The translations under genes were made by a program, and so were the position numbers. A stretch of 54,497 nucleotides of DNA from Oceanivirga salmonicida (GTDB taxonomy: Bacteria; Fusobacteriota; Fusobacteriia; Fusobacteriales; Leptotrichiaceae). Below are positions 34,059 through 43,232 of the stretch, piece by piece. The notes beneath the pieces are model-generated. The model did no database searches, was not told the DNA's origin, and saw only the letters and a program-made list of their open reading frames with translations. The number at the start of each line of letters is the position of its first letter. The stretch's first letter is position 1. The stretch spans positions 1 through 54,497 of the forward strand of contig NZ_LOQI01000001.1 of NCBI RefSeq assembly GCF_001517915.1. The letters run 5' to 3'.

Positions 34059-34931
34059 CTATTTCAAAGCATGATTTTGTGCAATCAAATCTATAAAAAC
34101 AAGGTCTTCTTCTCCTTCATTTCTAAGTCCATGAGATTCACCAGGTCTAGCTATAGTTATAGTTTTAGGTCCTACTACAGTTTCATTTCCATTACCATCT
34201 GTGAAAATTCCTGTACCTGAAATAATAATATAAGTATCTTCGTTATTCGTATGAGGGTGTATACCAATGCTATCTCCTTTTTTCAAAGTCATAAGCCCTA
34301 TTTCTTTTATGGCTTGATCTTCGGTTGCACTTTCTCTACGAAATGCAAATTTACCATAAAGTATTCCAACACCTGTTTTACCTGCTTTTTCTACATTTTT
34401 ATCAAAAAGTTTATTTAATGGGAAATATTGTTCTGTTGGATTATTTATTATAGTTTCAAGATTAGCACTATTATTTTTAGCAATAATATCTAGAAAGACA
34501 AGGTCTTCTTTATAAGGGTTGGCCAAGCCGTGTGATTGACCAGGTCTAGCTATAGTCATATCACCAGGTCCAACTTCCCAAGAATTACCATTTCCATCAG
34601 TAAAAATTCCTTTACCAGAAATTATTAAATAAGCATCTTCATTATCTTTATGTTGATGAGTTCCAATAGAATCTCCAGATTTTAAAGTCATCCAACCTAT
34701 TTCTTTTATTGCATCTTGTTCTAATGCCATATCTCTAGTAAAAGAAAATTCTCCATAAAGTGTTCCTTTACCACCAGCAACATTTTTTTTATCAAGTTTT
34801 ATAAATTTTTCAACAGAATAACATTGTGAGCATGTAGTTTGAGTTTCAGTGGATGTTTTTTTAAAACAACTTACAATAAACAATGATAATAATGCAAATA
34901 CTATAGCATTCATAAAAAATATTTTTTTCAT
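34059..34931 (-). CDS. Bicupin lipoprotein
   Basis: A 290-aa protein with lipobox LFIVSC (Cys near 22), so predicted to be anchored outside the cytoplasm. Two homologous cupin domains follow. The first has DSIGTHQHKDNEDAYLIISG (about 86-105) and ARPGQSHGL; the second has DSIGIHPHTNNEDTYIIISG (about 215-234) and ARPGESHGL. In each, the two His and the Glu of cupin motif 1 and the His of motif 2 are present, so both sites can bind a metal. Cupins are mostly cytoplasmic; a secreted, tandem, metal-competent form is unusual. Substrate unknown; sugar, oxalate-type or metal-handling roles are possible. Confidence 0.82.
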   Translation of the reverse strand: MKKIFFMNAIVFALLSLFIVSCFKKTSTETQTTCSQCYSVEKFIKLDKKNVAGGKGTLYGEFSFTRDMALEQDAIKEIGWMTLKSGDSIGTHQHKDNEDAYLIISGKGIFTDGNGNSWEVGPGDMTIARPGQSHGLANPYKEDLVFLDIIAKNNSANLETIINNPTEQYFPLNKLFDKNVEKAGKTGVGILYGKFAFRRESATEDQAIKEIGLMTLKKGDSIGIHPHTNNEDTYIIISGTGIFTDGNGNETVVGPKTITIARPGESHGLRNEGEEDLVFIDLIAQNHALK

Positions 34932-34979
34932 AATATACCCCCATTTTTAAATATAAAAATAATACAATCACTAATCTTA

Positions 34980-35717
34980 TTAATCTATATTAGTTTCAAT
35001 AAGTTTATTTCCTTTTAAAATTAAGTATTTATGTTTTTCTATTGAAGGAAAGTGATAATTGTCCCCTTCAGCATATTCATATTCAATTATATGTATCTTA
35101 TTATTCTTAATTTCAGTTGGAGAAAATATAGTTTTAGGGCTATAACCAGCAACCACTTTCATTTTATTACCTTTATTAAGATAAACTGCCATTTCTGTAC
35201 TTACAATCAGGTTTCCCCCACCAGCTGGATTAAGAACGAAAAAAACTATAGCATCATCAAGTCCATCATTATTTAAATCTCCAACAAATATTTCTGTTGA
35301 ACCAATTTCTGCATCATTTATTTTCTTAATCTTAGGTGCATACTGGTCAAACAATTTTTGTGTTTCTTTTATTATATCAAGTTCTTTAATTGATTTAATT
35401 TCTTTAATTTTTCTATAATTAACTATTGCCCATTCATTACTTTTCATTGAATTAATTGGAATAGACCCACCTTGTTCACTGATTAACTCATTTTCAACAA
35501 TTTTAAATTTTGAATGTGGCTTTCTATTTTTTAATGAATTAATGCTTTCATTTGTTAAATCACATTTTGGACATCCTGTTATTGTTCCATCATCAAAATA
35601 GCCAATTAAACCCCCATTAGAAAAGTATAAAAATTGTAGTTGTCTATTTTTTTCAAATTTACTATAACCTAAAATAGAAACAATCATAATTAATATTAGA
35701 ACTTTAATTTTTTTCAT
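34980..35717 (-). CDS. Exported protein with FG-GAP/EF-hand-like Ca site
   Basis: About 245 aa with signal peptide MKKIKVLILIMIVSILGYSK. The middle carries IFVGDLNNDGLDDAIVFFVL (about 140-160), an EF-hand-like D-x-N-x-D-G-x-x-D loop of the FG-GAP/VCBS type, and an upstream ITGCPKCDLT with a C-x-x-C. Otherwise unrecognised. A GTG at 35726 overlapping the alr-paralogue stop is also possible; the ATG at 35717 is preferred for its normal signal-peptide start. It is co-transcribed with the two Alr paralogues. Confidence 0.6.
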   Translation of the reverse strand: MKKIKVLILIMIVSILGYSKFEKNRQLQFLYFSNGGLIGYFDDGTITGCPKCDLTNESINSLKNRKPHSKFKIVENELISEQGGSIPINSMKSNEWAIVNYRKIKEIKSIKELDIIKETQKLFDQYAPKIKKINDAEIGSTEIFVGDLNNDGLDDAIVFFVLNPAGGGNLIVSTEMAVYLNKGNKMKVVAGYSPKTIFSPTEIKNNKIHIIEYEYAEGDNYHFPSIEKHKYLILKGNKLIETNID

Positions 35718-35722
35718 TTTAT

Positions 35723-36652
35723 TCACTTTCTTTCAATATAAATTTTTTCAATTCTATTTGATAATCCAGTCATATATTCCTCACTTATTTTTAAGTTTTG
35801 ACCATATAACTCTACCTTATCTCCTACTTTTACATTTTCATCTATTAAAATAGTTGTATAATTCATGTGTACTTCTTTTATCATATATTTTTTGTTTTTT
35901 ATATATACCACTTCATTTTTTCTTGCATAACCATCTACATAGCCTACTTCTATTATACCTACATTATTATCTATCTGCAAAATTTTTGAATAAAGACTCA
36001 TAACATTTTCAAAAAGTGCTATACCTAATCTTACATAATCTAATACTATTTCTTTTTTATTATAGTATTTTGTAAACCCATCACTATTTAATATATGTTT
36101 TTTCAAATCATATTTTTTAGTATACTTATTGAACATTTCTATTTGTTTTTTTGTATATTCATCATTTGAAATTGCTGATGATAAATGAGTAAAAATAGCA
36201 TAAATATTTAATTTTTTATTATCTAAATATTTATCAATTAGATATATTTCATCATTTCTAAAACCTAATCTATTCATGCCAGTATCAAACTTTATATGAA
36301 TCTTATTTTTTAACCCTATACTTTCTATATATTCCAAATCTTTTTCATTAGTTATTGTAATTTCAATATTAGTCTTTTTTATTTTCTCATATTCGTTTTT
36401 TTCAATAGGACAAAGTATTAAAATATTAGTTTTCTTATCTAATTCATATAGTTTAATTGCTTCATTAAAAGTTCCTACTGCGAAATAATTTATGCCCAAT
36501 TTTTTTAGTCTTTCAAAAATTATCTTATAACCTAAGCCATAAGCATTAGCCTTTAAAACTGCTATTATTTTATCTTTACCTACTTTATTAATAATTTCTA
36601 GTGTATTTTTTTCTAAAATATCTAAATTAATTTCTATATGGGTATTCATCAT
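35723..36652 (-). CDS. Alanine racemase paralogue lacking the catalytic Tyr segment
   Basis: A 309-aa tandem paralogue of the neighbouring Alr. The PLP lysine motif AVLKANAYG is present (K34), as are HIKFDTGMNRLGF, THLSSA and VGYVDGYAR. Compared with Alr, about 16 residues are missing just before VGYVDG: the segment that in Alr reads GYDMTYKAQ and contains the second catalytic base. The C-terminal CMD motif has become HMNY, and the ELM-x-x-I-x-x-RVPR ending is reduced to TGLSNRIEKIY. It probably binds PLP but should not racemise alanine in the normal way. Start ATGATG overlaps the alr stop. Confidence 0.8.
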   Translation of the reverse strand: MMNTHIEINLDILEKNTLEIINKVGKDKIIAVLKANAYGLGYKIIFERLKKLGINYFAVGTFNEAIKLYELDKKTNILILCPIEKNEYEKIKKTNIEITITNEKDLEYIESIGLKNKIHIKFDTGMNRLGFRNDEIYLIDKYLDNKKLNIYAIFTHLSSAISNDEYTKKQIEMFNKYTKKYDLKKHILNSDGFTKYYNKKEIVLDYVRLGIALFENVMSLYSKILQIDNNVGIIEVGYVDGYARKNEVVYIKNKKYMIKEVHMNYTTILIDENVKVGDKVELYGQNLKISEEYMTGLSNRIEKIYIERK

Positions 36653-37665
36653 TTACCCTTATATATTCTAGGAACTCTGTCTCCTATGGTGCTCATTAAT
36701 TCATAATCAATAGTTCCTATTAATTCAGCCATTTTTTTAATAGAGATATTATTTCCGTATAGTTCTGCAATATCTCCAACATTAACATTTTCATCTACTT
36801 CAACCATAATTAAATCCATACAGACATTTCCCACTACTTTATATTCTTTTCCTTTTATAAACACTATACCTTTGTTGCTAAAATCTCTTTTGTATCCATC
36901 TGCATAACCTATACTAATTGTTGCTATATATGAGTTTTTTTGAGCCTTATATGTCATATCATAACCTATATATTCATCTTTTTCTAATCTATATACATTA
37001 CAAACTCTAGCATAAAAACCTAATACATTAGTATATAAGTCTATTCCAACTCTAACATAATCTAATACAATATCTTTTTCTTTATAATATTTTTGTAATC
37101 CAGCACTACTTAATATATGTTTTTTCAAATCATATTTTTTAGTATATTCTTTAAAAATATTTATTTGATTTTCAGTATATTCAGTATTACTGTAAATAGA
37201 TGATAAATGTGTAAATATACCTTCTATATTTAAAGTTTTTAAATATTTATCAATAATTTCTAAAGTATTTTCAGTAAATCCTAATCTATTCATTCCTGTA
37301 TTAAATTTAATATGTATCTTATTTTTTAATTTATTTTTTAAAATATACTCTAATTCTTTTTCATTAGATACACTTATTCTTATATTTGTATTTTCAATAT
37401 CTTTATATTTTTCTTTTTCTACAATACCAAGTATCAAAATATTAGCAAATTTATCAATATTATATAGTCTCATAGCCTCATTTAAAGTTGCTACTGCAAA
37501 ATAGTCTATACCTATAGATTTTAATTTTTCAAATACTTTTTCCAAACCATGCCCATAAGCATTTGCTTTTATTACTGCCATTATCTTATTTTTATCTACT
37601 TTTTCACTTATTTTTTTTATATTTTCTTCTAATTTATCTAAATCAACTTCTAAATAAGCTCTCAT
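36649..37665 (-). CDS. alr: Alanine racemase
   Basis: PLP enzyme making D-alanine for peptidoglycan. 338 aa from ATG 37665 (MRAYLEVDLD); the open frame extends 75 nt upstream without support. PLP lysine in VIKANAYGHG (K33), catalytic tyrosine in IGYDMTYKAQ, then SIGYADGYKR, GNVCMDLIMVEVDE and the standard C-terminus YELMSTIGDRVPRIY. It is slightly shorter than the typical 370 aa but complete in motifs. Stretches such as that for KYDLKKHIL are nearly identical at DNA level to the downstream paralogue, indicating duplication with possible gene conversion. Confidence 0.94.
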   Translation of the reverse strand: MRAYLEVDLDKLEENIKKISEKVDKNKIMAVIKANAYGHGLEKVFEKLKSIGIDYFAVATLNEAMRLYNIDKFANILILGIVEKEKYKDIENTNIRISVSNEKELEYILKNKLKNKIHIKFNTGMNRLGFTENTLEIIDKYLKTLNIEGIFTHLSSIYSNTEYTENQINIFKEYTKKYDLKKHILSSAGLQKYYKEKDIVLDYVRVGIDLYTNVLGFYARVCNVYRLEKDEYIGYDMTYKAQKNSYIATISIGYADGYKRDFSNKGIVFIKGKEYKVVGNVCMDLIMVEVDENVNVGDIAELYGNNISIKKMAELIGTIDYELMSTIGDRVPRIYKGK

Positions 37666-37715
37666 AAAATCACTCTTTTCTATATATTTAATCAACTTTA
37701 TAATATCATAAAATA

Positions 37716-37772
37716 AAAAAAATAGCCATATAGAACACATTCACAAAAATTACTATATGTTCTATATGACTA
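37716..37772 (-). terminator. Terminator after ABC exporter/TrkA-C operon
   Basis: A perfect 11-bp inverted repeat CATATAGAACA/TGTTCTATATG (37727-37737 and 37758-37768), extended by TAG/CTA with a G-U, followed on the minus strand by eight T. It separates the exporter operon from alr. Confidence 0.85.
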
Positions 37773-37816
37773 AAATTTTATTTATTGATTTTTAAAATAT
37801 GATGCATTTAAATTTT

Positions 37817-38512
37817 TTACTCCTTAATATTAAATATTTCCCTTATTTTCTTTTCATCTCCTACAACAACTATACTATCTCCTACATTAAACACAGTGTT
37901 TGCATCTGGTAATGATTCTCCAGTACTAGTTTTTCTAAGTAGAATATTTAACCCATGTTCACTTTTAATATTACTTTTACTAAGTTCTATATCTTTTAAT
38001 TCTTTCGGCATTATTTTAAGTATTACTCTAGCCATTACCATATCTCCATAATCATCTATAATAATTATAGGGTTTGAATATTGATTATATAAATATTTAC
38101 TTGTTATTTTTAAAATAAATTTATCTACCAAATTATTAAGCCATCTACTTTTTTTTACAAACCAAGTTGTAATTATTATACCTACTATCATAGGAATGAA
38201 AGCAATAACACTCCATGTAATAGTATTTCTAAATTGTAAAAATATATTTACTACTGTAGATACAATAGTAACCGTGAATGCATAACCAAACATCATAACA
38301 TATCTTGCCAATTTTCGTCTAATTTTACTATTTACTACAATTTCTGCCTCCCTTGTTGTATATCCACTATTAGTTAACATTGATATTACTTGAAATCTCG
38401 CCTTTTCCTCAGTAAGACCTGTTATTCTAAAAAGTGTAACAAAAACTTCTGCAATTATTGTATATATAAATACAAAAAGAATAAATAGAATTATTGCTCC
38501 TAATATTTCCAT
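37817..38512 (-). CDS. Membrane protein with C-terminal TrkA-C (RCK_C) domain
   Basis: 231 aa: an N-terminal membrane segment (about 3-30), a cytoplasmic helical piece (RITGLTEEKARFQVISMLTN, TTREAEIVVNSKIRRKL), two more membrane segments (about 75-120), and a C-terminal TrkA-C fold (about 160-231) ending with PDANTVFNVGDSIVVVGDEK. TrkA-C domains bind ligands and often regulate ion transport. Similar Firmicutes proteins are uncharacterised. It lies 15 nt downstream of the exporter genes. Confidence 0.7.
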   Translation of the reverse strand: MEILGAIILFILFVFIYTIIAEVFVTLFRITGLTEEKARFQVISMLTNSGYTTREAEIVVNSKIRRKLARYVMMFGYAFTVTIVSTVVNIFLQFRNTITWSVIAFIPMIVGIIITTWFVKKSRWLNNLVDKFILKITSKYLYNQYSNPIIIIDDYGDMVMARVILKIMPKELKDIELSKSNIKSEHGLNILLRKTSTGESLPDANTVFNVGDSIVVVGDEKKIREIFNIKE

Positions 38513-38527
38513 CTTTTTACCTACTTT

Positions 38528-40270
38528 CTAAAATTGTGCTTGATATAATTTCTTATATTCTCCATCTTTATTCATTAATTCTTTATGACTACCCATTTCT
38601 ACTATATTACCATCATCTAATAATATTATTTTATCACAATTTTTTATTGTAGATAATCTATGAGCGATTATAAAGGTTGTTTTATCTTTCATAAGATTTT
38701 TAATAGCGTCTTGTATTAACAACTCTGTTCTTGAATCTATTGAACTTGTTGCTTCATCTAATATTATAATTTTACTATTTTTTAAAAATGCTCTTGCTAT
38801 AGTTAATTGTTGCTTTTGTCCTGCAGAAATATTATCTGCTTCTTCATTTATCATAGTCTTATAACCATCATTTAATGTTTTAATAAAATGGTGTGAATTA
38901 GCATTTTTACTAGCTCTTTCTATATCATTAAAACTAACTTCATTACTTGCACCAAATTCTATATTTTTTGATATAGTTCCATTAAATAGCCAAGTATCTT
39001 GCAATACCATAGTAAATGCTTTTGCTATATCATCTTTTCTTATATCTTTTATACTTATACCATCAATTTTAATATCTCCACTATTTATATCATAAAATTT
39101 CATAAGTAAATTTATTATAGTTGTTTTACCACTTCCTGTATGACCTATTATACCTATTTTTTCTCCTTTTTTAACAGAAAAATTAATAGAATTTATTATA
39201 GTTTTATCTTCATTATATGAAAATACTACATTTTCAAAATCTATATTTCCTTCAATATTATCTATATTTAACTTTTTAAACTTACTTTCATCTTCCATTT
39301 CTTCTAATTCCAAAAATTTAAAAATTCTTTCTGATGTTGCACTTAATTGTTGAAAATATACAGAAACTTGCGATGACATAGATAATGGTCTATGAAAAAG
39401 ATTTAGGTAATGTATAAATGCTTGAAAACCTCCTAAACTTAGAGTTTTATTAAACACTAATATAGATCCTACTAGAGAAATAACCACATAATTTATAGTA
39501 TTTAATGCTGATATAAGGGGCATTACAAGACTTGATAGTGCTTGTGATAAAAATAGTGATTTATATATTTTATCATTTATTTTTTCAAAATTTTCTATGC
39601 TTTCTTTTTGAGAATTAAATGCTAACACTATCTCTTGATTAGTATACATTTCTTCAATATATGCATTCAAACTTGCTAATTTAGACTGCAAACTTTTAAA
39701 GTATTTTTGTGATTTTTTTACTACCATAGATATAGTTAGTATCGTCATTGGTATGAAAACAAGAACAATTAATGTTAATTTAATTGAGATTATCATCATA
39801 AATACTATTATACCTACAACACTAATTATTACTGGTAATGTAGAATATATGATACCCCAAAGAGCAGTTATTAATTTATCTACATCATTTACTATTAATG
39901 ATATTATATCTCCATCTTTTGTTTTATCTAAATGTGATATACCTAATTTATTTACCTTATCATTTATTTTTTTTCTTATTTCATAATTAATATTAGTCGT
40001 AATACGGAAAACAAGTAAATTTTGAATAGCATTTAATATCATAACTATTAAATATATAGCTATTATCAAATAAAACATAGATTTTAAACTAGTATAATCT
40101 ATACCTGTATTTATACCTTCTACTACTAAATTAGTCATTTTACCTATTAAATATGGACCTTGTAATGAAAAAAATGTAGTAATGGAGATTATAACTGTGG
40201 CTATAATTAATAAATATGCTTTTTTATCAGATAAAGATAATATTTTTTTTATTGTATTAAATACTTTCAT
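38528..40270 (-). CDS. ABC exporter half-transporter, catalytic ATPase half
   Basis: 580 aa: six-helix exporter domain (about 1-310) and a C-terminal ATPase with Walker A GHTGSGKTT, Q-loop MVLQDTWLFN, signature altered to ISAGQ, Walker B IIILDEATSSID with catalytic Glu, and switch His in IIAHRLSTIK. Paired with the upstream half-transporter it forms an LmrCD/BmrCD-type heterodimer. This protein supplies the complete catalytic site, using the partner's intact signature. Start overlaps the partner by 14 nt, with AGGTGATATAG upstream. Likely multidrug or lipid export. Confidence 0.88.
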   Translation of the reverse strand: MKVFNTIKKILSLSDKKAYLLIIATVIISITTFFSLQGPYLIGKMTNLVVEGINTGIDYTSLKSMFYLIIAIYLIVMILNAIQNLLVFRITTNINYEIRKKINDKVNKLGISHLDKTKDGDIISLIVNDVDKLITALWGIIYSTLPVIISVVGIIVFMMIISIKLTLIVLVFIPMTILTISMVVKKSQKYFKSLQSKLASLNAYIEEMYTNQEIVLAFNSQKESIENFEKINDKIYKSLFLSQALSSLVMPLISALNTINYVVISLVGSILVFNKTLSLGGFQAFIHYLNLFHRPLSMSSQVSVYFQQLSATSERIFKFLELEEMEDESKFKKLNIDNIEGNIDFENVVFSYNEDKTIINSINFSVKKGEKIGIIGHTGSGKTTIINLLMKFYDINSGDIKIDGISIKDIRKDDIAKAFTMVLQDTWLFNGTISKNIEFGASNEVSFNDIERASKNANSHHFIKTLNDGYKTMINEEADNISAGQKQQLTIARAFLKNSKIIILDEATSSIDSRTELLIQDAIKNLMKDKTTFIIAHRLSTIKNCDKIILLDDGNIVEMGSHKELMNKDGEYKKLYQAQF

Positions 40271-41957
40271 CTATATCACCTACTTGTATATTATATATTT
40301 CTTTATAAATCTCACAGTTTTTAATTAATTCATCATGTGTACCAAATCCAACCATTATACCATCATCTAATACTATTATTTTATTTGCATTTTTTATAGT
40401 AAGTAATTTTTGTGATATTATTATTTTCATTAAATCTAACTTATCTAAATTTTCTCTTATTTGTCTATCTGTTCTATTATCTAGTGCAGAAAAACTATCA
40501 TCAAATATTATTAAATCAGCATCTTTGTAAATCCCTCTTGCAATTTGTATTCTTTGTTTCTGTCCACCTGATAAATTAGCTGCTCCTTCATTTAATTCTA
40601 TATCTAAATCAGCAAAATCAGTTGCTTTGGCATAATTTATAGCCATATTTACTCTATCTATATTAGGATTACTATCTGCATAGGCTACATTTTTTAATAT
40701 ACTTAAATTAAATAATTTACTTATTTGTGGTACATATGAAATTCTATCTCTTAATGAATTAAGAGTATATTCTTTAATTTCTTTGCCATTTATTAATATT
40801 TTACCGCCAGTATTATCTAAAAATCTTAATAATAATTTGGCTATGGTACTTTTACCTGAACCAATACTACCTATTATTCCTAATGTTTCATTGCTTTTTA
40901 TTTCAAAACTTAAATTTTCTATAACGGTTGATTCTGCCTTATCATATGAAAAACTTACATTTTTAAATTCTATACTTTCAATTCTTTCTAATTTTTCTTT
41001 GCTTTCATCATTAACTATCTCAATTTTTTCACTTAATACTTCATCTATTCTTTTAAATGAAACATAGGCTCTAGGTATTACAAAAAGTATAGAAGTTAAC
41101 ATTAAAAATGATATCATTATCATTACACTATATTGTATAAATGCAAATATTACCCCAATTTGTGTATTATATATAGGGATAAATTTTGCAATAAAATATA
41201 CCACAACTGCAACTGAAATATTTATCATAAATTCTGCGAATGGATTTATTAATGATATAATTATATTTATAAAGTTATAAACTACTTTTATATCTAAATT
41301 TACATCATTAAATTTTTGACTTTCGTATTCTTGCTTATTAAATGCTCTAATTACTCTTTTACCACTCAATATTTCCCTTAAAATTGCATTCATTTTATCT
41401 GTTAATTTTTGTAATACACTAAATTTTTTAAGTAAAAGAAATACTGCTATTATTATACCAATTGTTAATATTCCTATTAATACAGCCAATACTGATAACA
41501 TATGTGGTGCTATCTTATATGCTTGAATAATTGTTATAACTAATGTTATAGGGGCTAATATTGAAATTCTAAGTATCATTCCTAATGATTCTTGAAATTT
41601 TGTAATATCGTTTGTTGTTCTTGTAAGCAAACTTGATATACCAAACTTGGACAAATTTTTAGTAGAAAAATACTGTACCTTATTAAATAATTTAACTCTT
41701 AATTCCTTAGCAATTGTTGCTGTTACTTTTGCTATTAAAAATATATATAATATAGAAAATATAGTCGCTAAAAAAGCCATACCTAACATTTTTAATGAGT
41801 TATATTTAATAAATTCAAAATCATTTTTTACTATACCTATATCTATATTTTTAGCCAATCCTTTTGGAATTTCACTAGAAAAATATACGTTTATAATTAT
41901 CATTATTAATATAAGTAAAAAAGGGAATATATATCTTTTTATATCATATTTTCTCAT
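40257..41957 (-). CDS. ABC exporter half-transporter, degenerate ATPase half
   Basis: 566 aa with a six-helix exporter domain and an ATPase with Walker A GSIGSGKST and a canonical signature LSGGQKQRIQ. The catalytic Glu after Walker B is Asp (LIIFDDSFSALD) and the switch His is Gln (IIISQKLLTI). These changes mark the non-hydrolysing site of heterodimeric exporters. They match the altered signature (ISAGQ) in the partner, since a degenerate site is built from this Walker A/B and that signature. First gene of the three-gene unit; AGAGGTG precedes the start. Confidence 0.88.
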   Translation of the reverse strand: MRKYDIKRYIFPFLLILIMIIINVYFSSEIPKGLAKNIDIGIVKNDFEFIKYNSLKMLGMAFLATIFSILYIFLIAKVTATIAKELRVKLFNKVQYFSTKNLSKFGISSLLTRTTNDITKFQESLGMILRISILAPITLVITIIQAYKIAPHMLSVLAVLIGILTIGIIIAVFLLLKKFSVLQKLTDKMNAILREILSGKRVIRAFNKQEYESQKFNDVNLDIKVVYNFINIIISLINPFAEFMINISVAVVVYFIAKFIPIYNTQIGVIFAFIQYSVMIMISFLMLTSILFVIPRAYVSFKRIDEVLSEKIEIVNDESKEKLERIESIEFKNVSFSYDKAESTVIENLSFEIKSNETLGIIGSIGSGKSTIAKLLLRFLDNTGGKILINGKEIKEYTLNSLRDRISYVPQISKLFNLSILKNVAYADSNPNIDRVNMAINYAKATDFADLDIELNEGAANLSGGQKQRIQIARGIYKDADLIIFDDSFSALDNRTDRQIRENLDKLDLMKIIISQKLLTIKNANKIIVLDDGIMVGFGTHDELIKNCEIYKEIYNIQVGDIDESI

Positions 41958-41978
41958 CTTTTCACCTCTTTAATTAAT

Positions 41979-42007
41979 ATTATACTATTTTTACAATTAT
42001 ATATCAA
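41979..42007 (-). promoter_or_regulatory. ABC exporter operon promoter
   Basis: Minus-strand -35 TTGATA (42002-42007), 17-nt spacer, -10 TATAAT (41979-41984). Divergent from the psuK promoter. Confidence 0.75.
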
Positions 42008-42041
42008 TTGTTAAAATTTTTTTAATATTTGTTTACAAAAA

Positions 42042-42070
42042 TTGACATTTAAGTTTTAAAACTGTATACT
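42042..42070 (+). promoter_or_regulatory. psuK-psuG-dus promoter
   Basis: -35 TTGACA (42042-42047), 17-nt spacer, -10 TATACT (42065-42070). Confidence 0.85.
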
Positions 42071-42101
42071 ATGTTGTAGAATAGATAGAAAGGAATAAAC
42101 T

Positions 42102-43232
42102 ATGACTAATAAAGAAAGAAAAATTTTCACACTGATAAAAAAACATCCTGAGATAACACAAAAAGAAATTGCTAAACGATTAAATATGACAAGAACTTCT
42201 GTTGCTGTACATATTACCCATATTATGGAAAAGGGGTATATTTTAGGGAGACAGTATGTTATACGTAAAAAACCTCTAATTTTAGTAATTGGGGGATCTA
42301 ACATAGATATACAAGGTTTTCCAACAAATAATTTTGAACTACATAATTCTAATATAGGAGAAATAAATAGAACTTACGGCGGTGTTGGAAGAACAATAGC
42401 AGTAAATTCAAATAGATTAGTAGAAAACACTAAATTAGTAACTGTTTTAAGTAATAGTAAAGATGGTATGGACATATTAGAGGATTTAAAAAAAGAAAAT
42501 GTTGATGTTTCTGATATACTATTTTCAGATAAACCAATGTCTATGTACTTATCAATATTTGATAATAAAAGAGAAATGGTATCAGCTATTTCAGATATGG
42601 AATTAGTAAATGAACTAACTCCTGAGTTTTTAATGAATAAAGATGGTCTTTTTGAAGATGCTGAAATTATAGCACTAGATACTAATTTGCCACAAGAAAC
42701 TTTAATTTATGCAGCAAATAATAAAAAAGAGGATCAAAAAATAATATTAGATACTGTTTCAGCAGAAAAAGCTAAAAAAATAACACCTATATTAGATAAA
42801 ATTGATGTTCTTAAAACAAATAAAATAGAATTAGAAGCCATTATGGGAACACCTTTAAAAAATATAAAGAGCATTAAAAGTGCTTGTAAAACTTTAATAG
42901 ATAAAAATGTAAAGAAAATATTTGTAACTTTAGGTGAAAATGGAGTTATTTATGCAAATAGTAAGAAAATTGTAAAAATTTCTAATCCTAAAAATATAAA
43001 AGTTGTTGATGTAAATGGAGCAGGAGATACATTCACAGCTGCATTAATATATGCTGAATTATCAAAATTCAACATGGAACATATGACTAAATTTGCACAA
43101 TGTGCCGCTATATATAAGATATCAAAATTAGGTCCTTCACCTAAATGTTTTTCATTAGAAAAAATTAAGGAAACAATCAATACATATTATAAAGATTTAG
43201 ATATAAAAGGAGAATTTTTAAATGAACTTTAA
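42102..43232 (+). CDS. psuK: Pseudouridine kinase with N-terminal HTH domain
   Basis: 376 aa. Residues 1-55 form a winged-helix/HTH (ITQKEIAKRLNMTRTSVAVH); from about 58 a PfkB-family kinase follows (LILVIGGSNIDIQGFP ... VVDVNGAGDTFTAALIYAEL, with the catalytic Asp in GAGD). It phosphorylates pseudouridine for cleavage by PsuG, whose gene overlaps its 3' end by 11 nt. The HTH suggests the kinase also regulates its own operon; the same fusion is known in YeiI-type kinases. AGAAAGGAATAAACT precedes the start. Confidence 0.88.
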   Translation: MTNKERKIFTLIKKHPEITQKEIAKRLNMTRTSVAVHITHIMEKGYILGRQYVIRKKPLILVIGGSNIDIQGFPTNNFELHNSNIGEINRTYGGVGRTIAVNSNRLVENTKLVTVLSNSKDGMDILEDLKKENVDVSDILFSDKPMSMYLSIFDNKREMVSAISDMELVNELTPEFLMNKDGLFEDAEIIALDTNLPQETLIYAANNKKEDQKIILDTVSAEKAKKITPILDKIDVLKTNKIELEAIMGTPLKNIKSIKSACKTLIDKNVKKIFVTLGENGVIYANSKKIVKISNPKNIKVVDVNGAGDTFTAALIYAELSKFNMEHMTKFAQCAAIYKISKLGPSPKCFSLEKIKETINTYYKDLDIKGEFLNEL

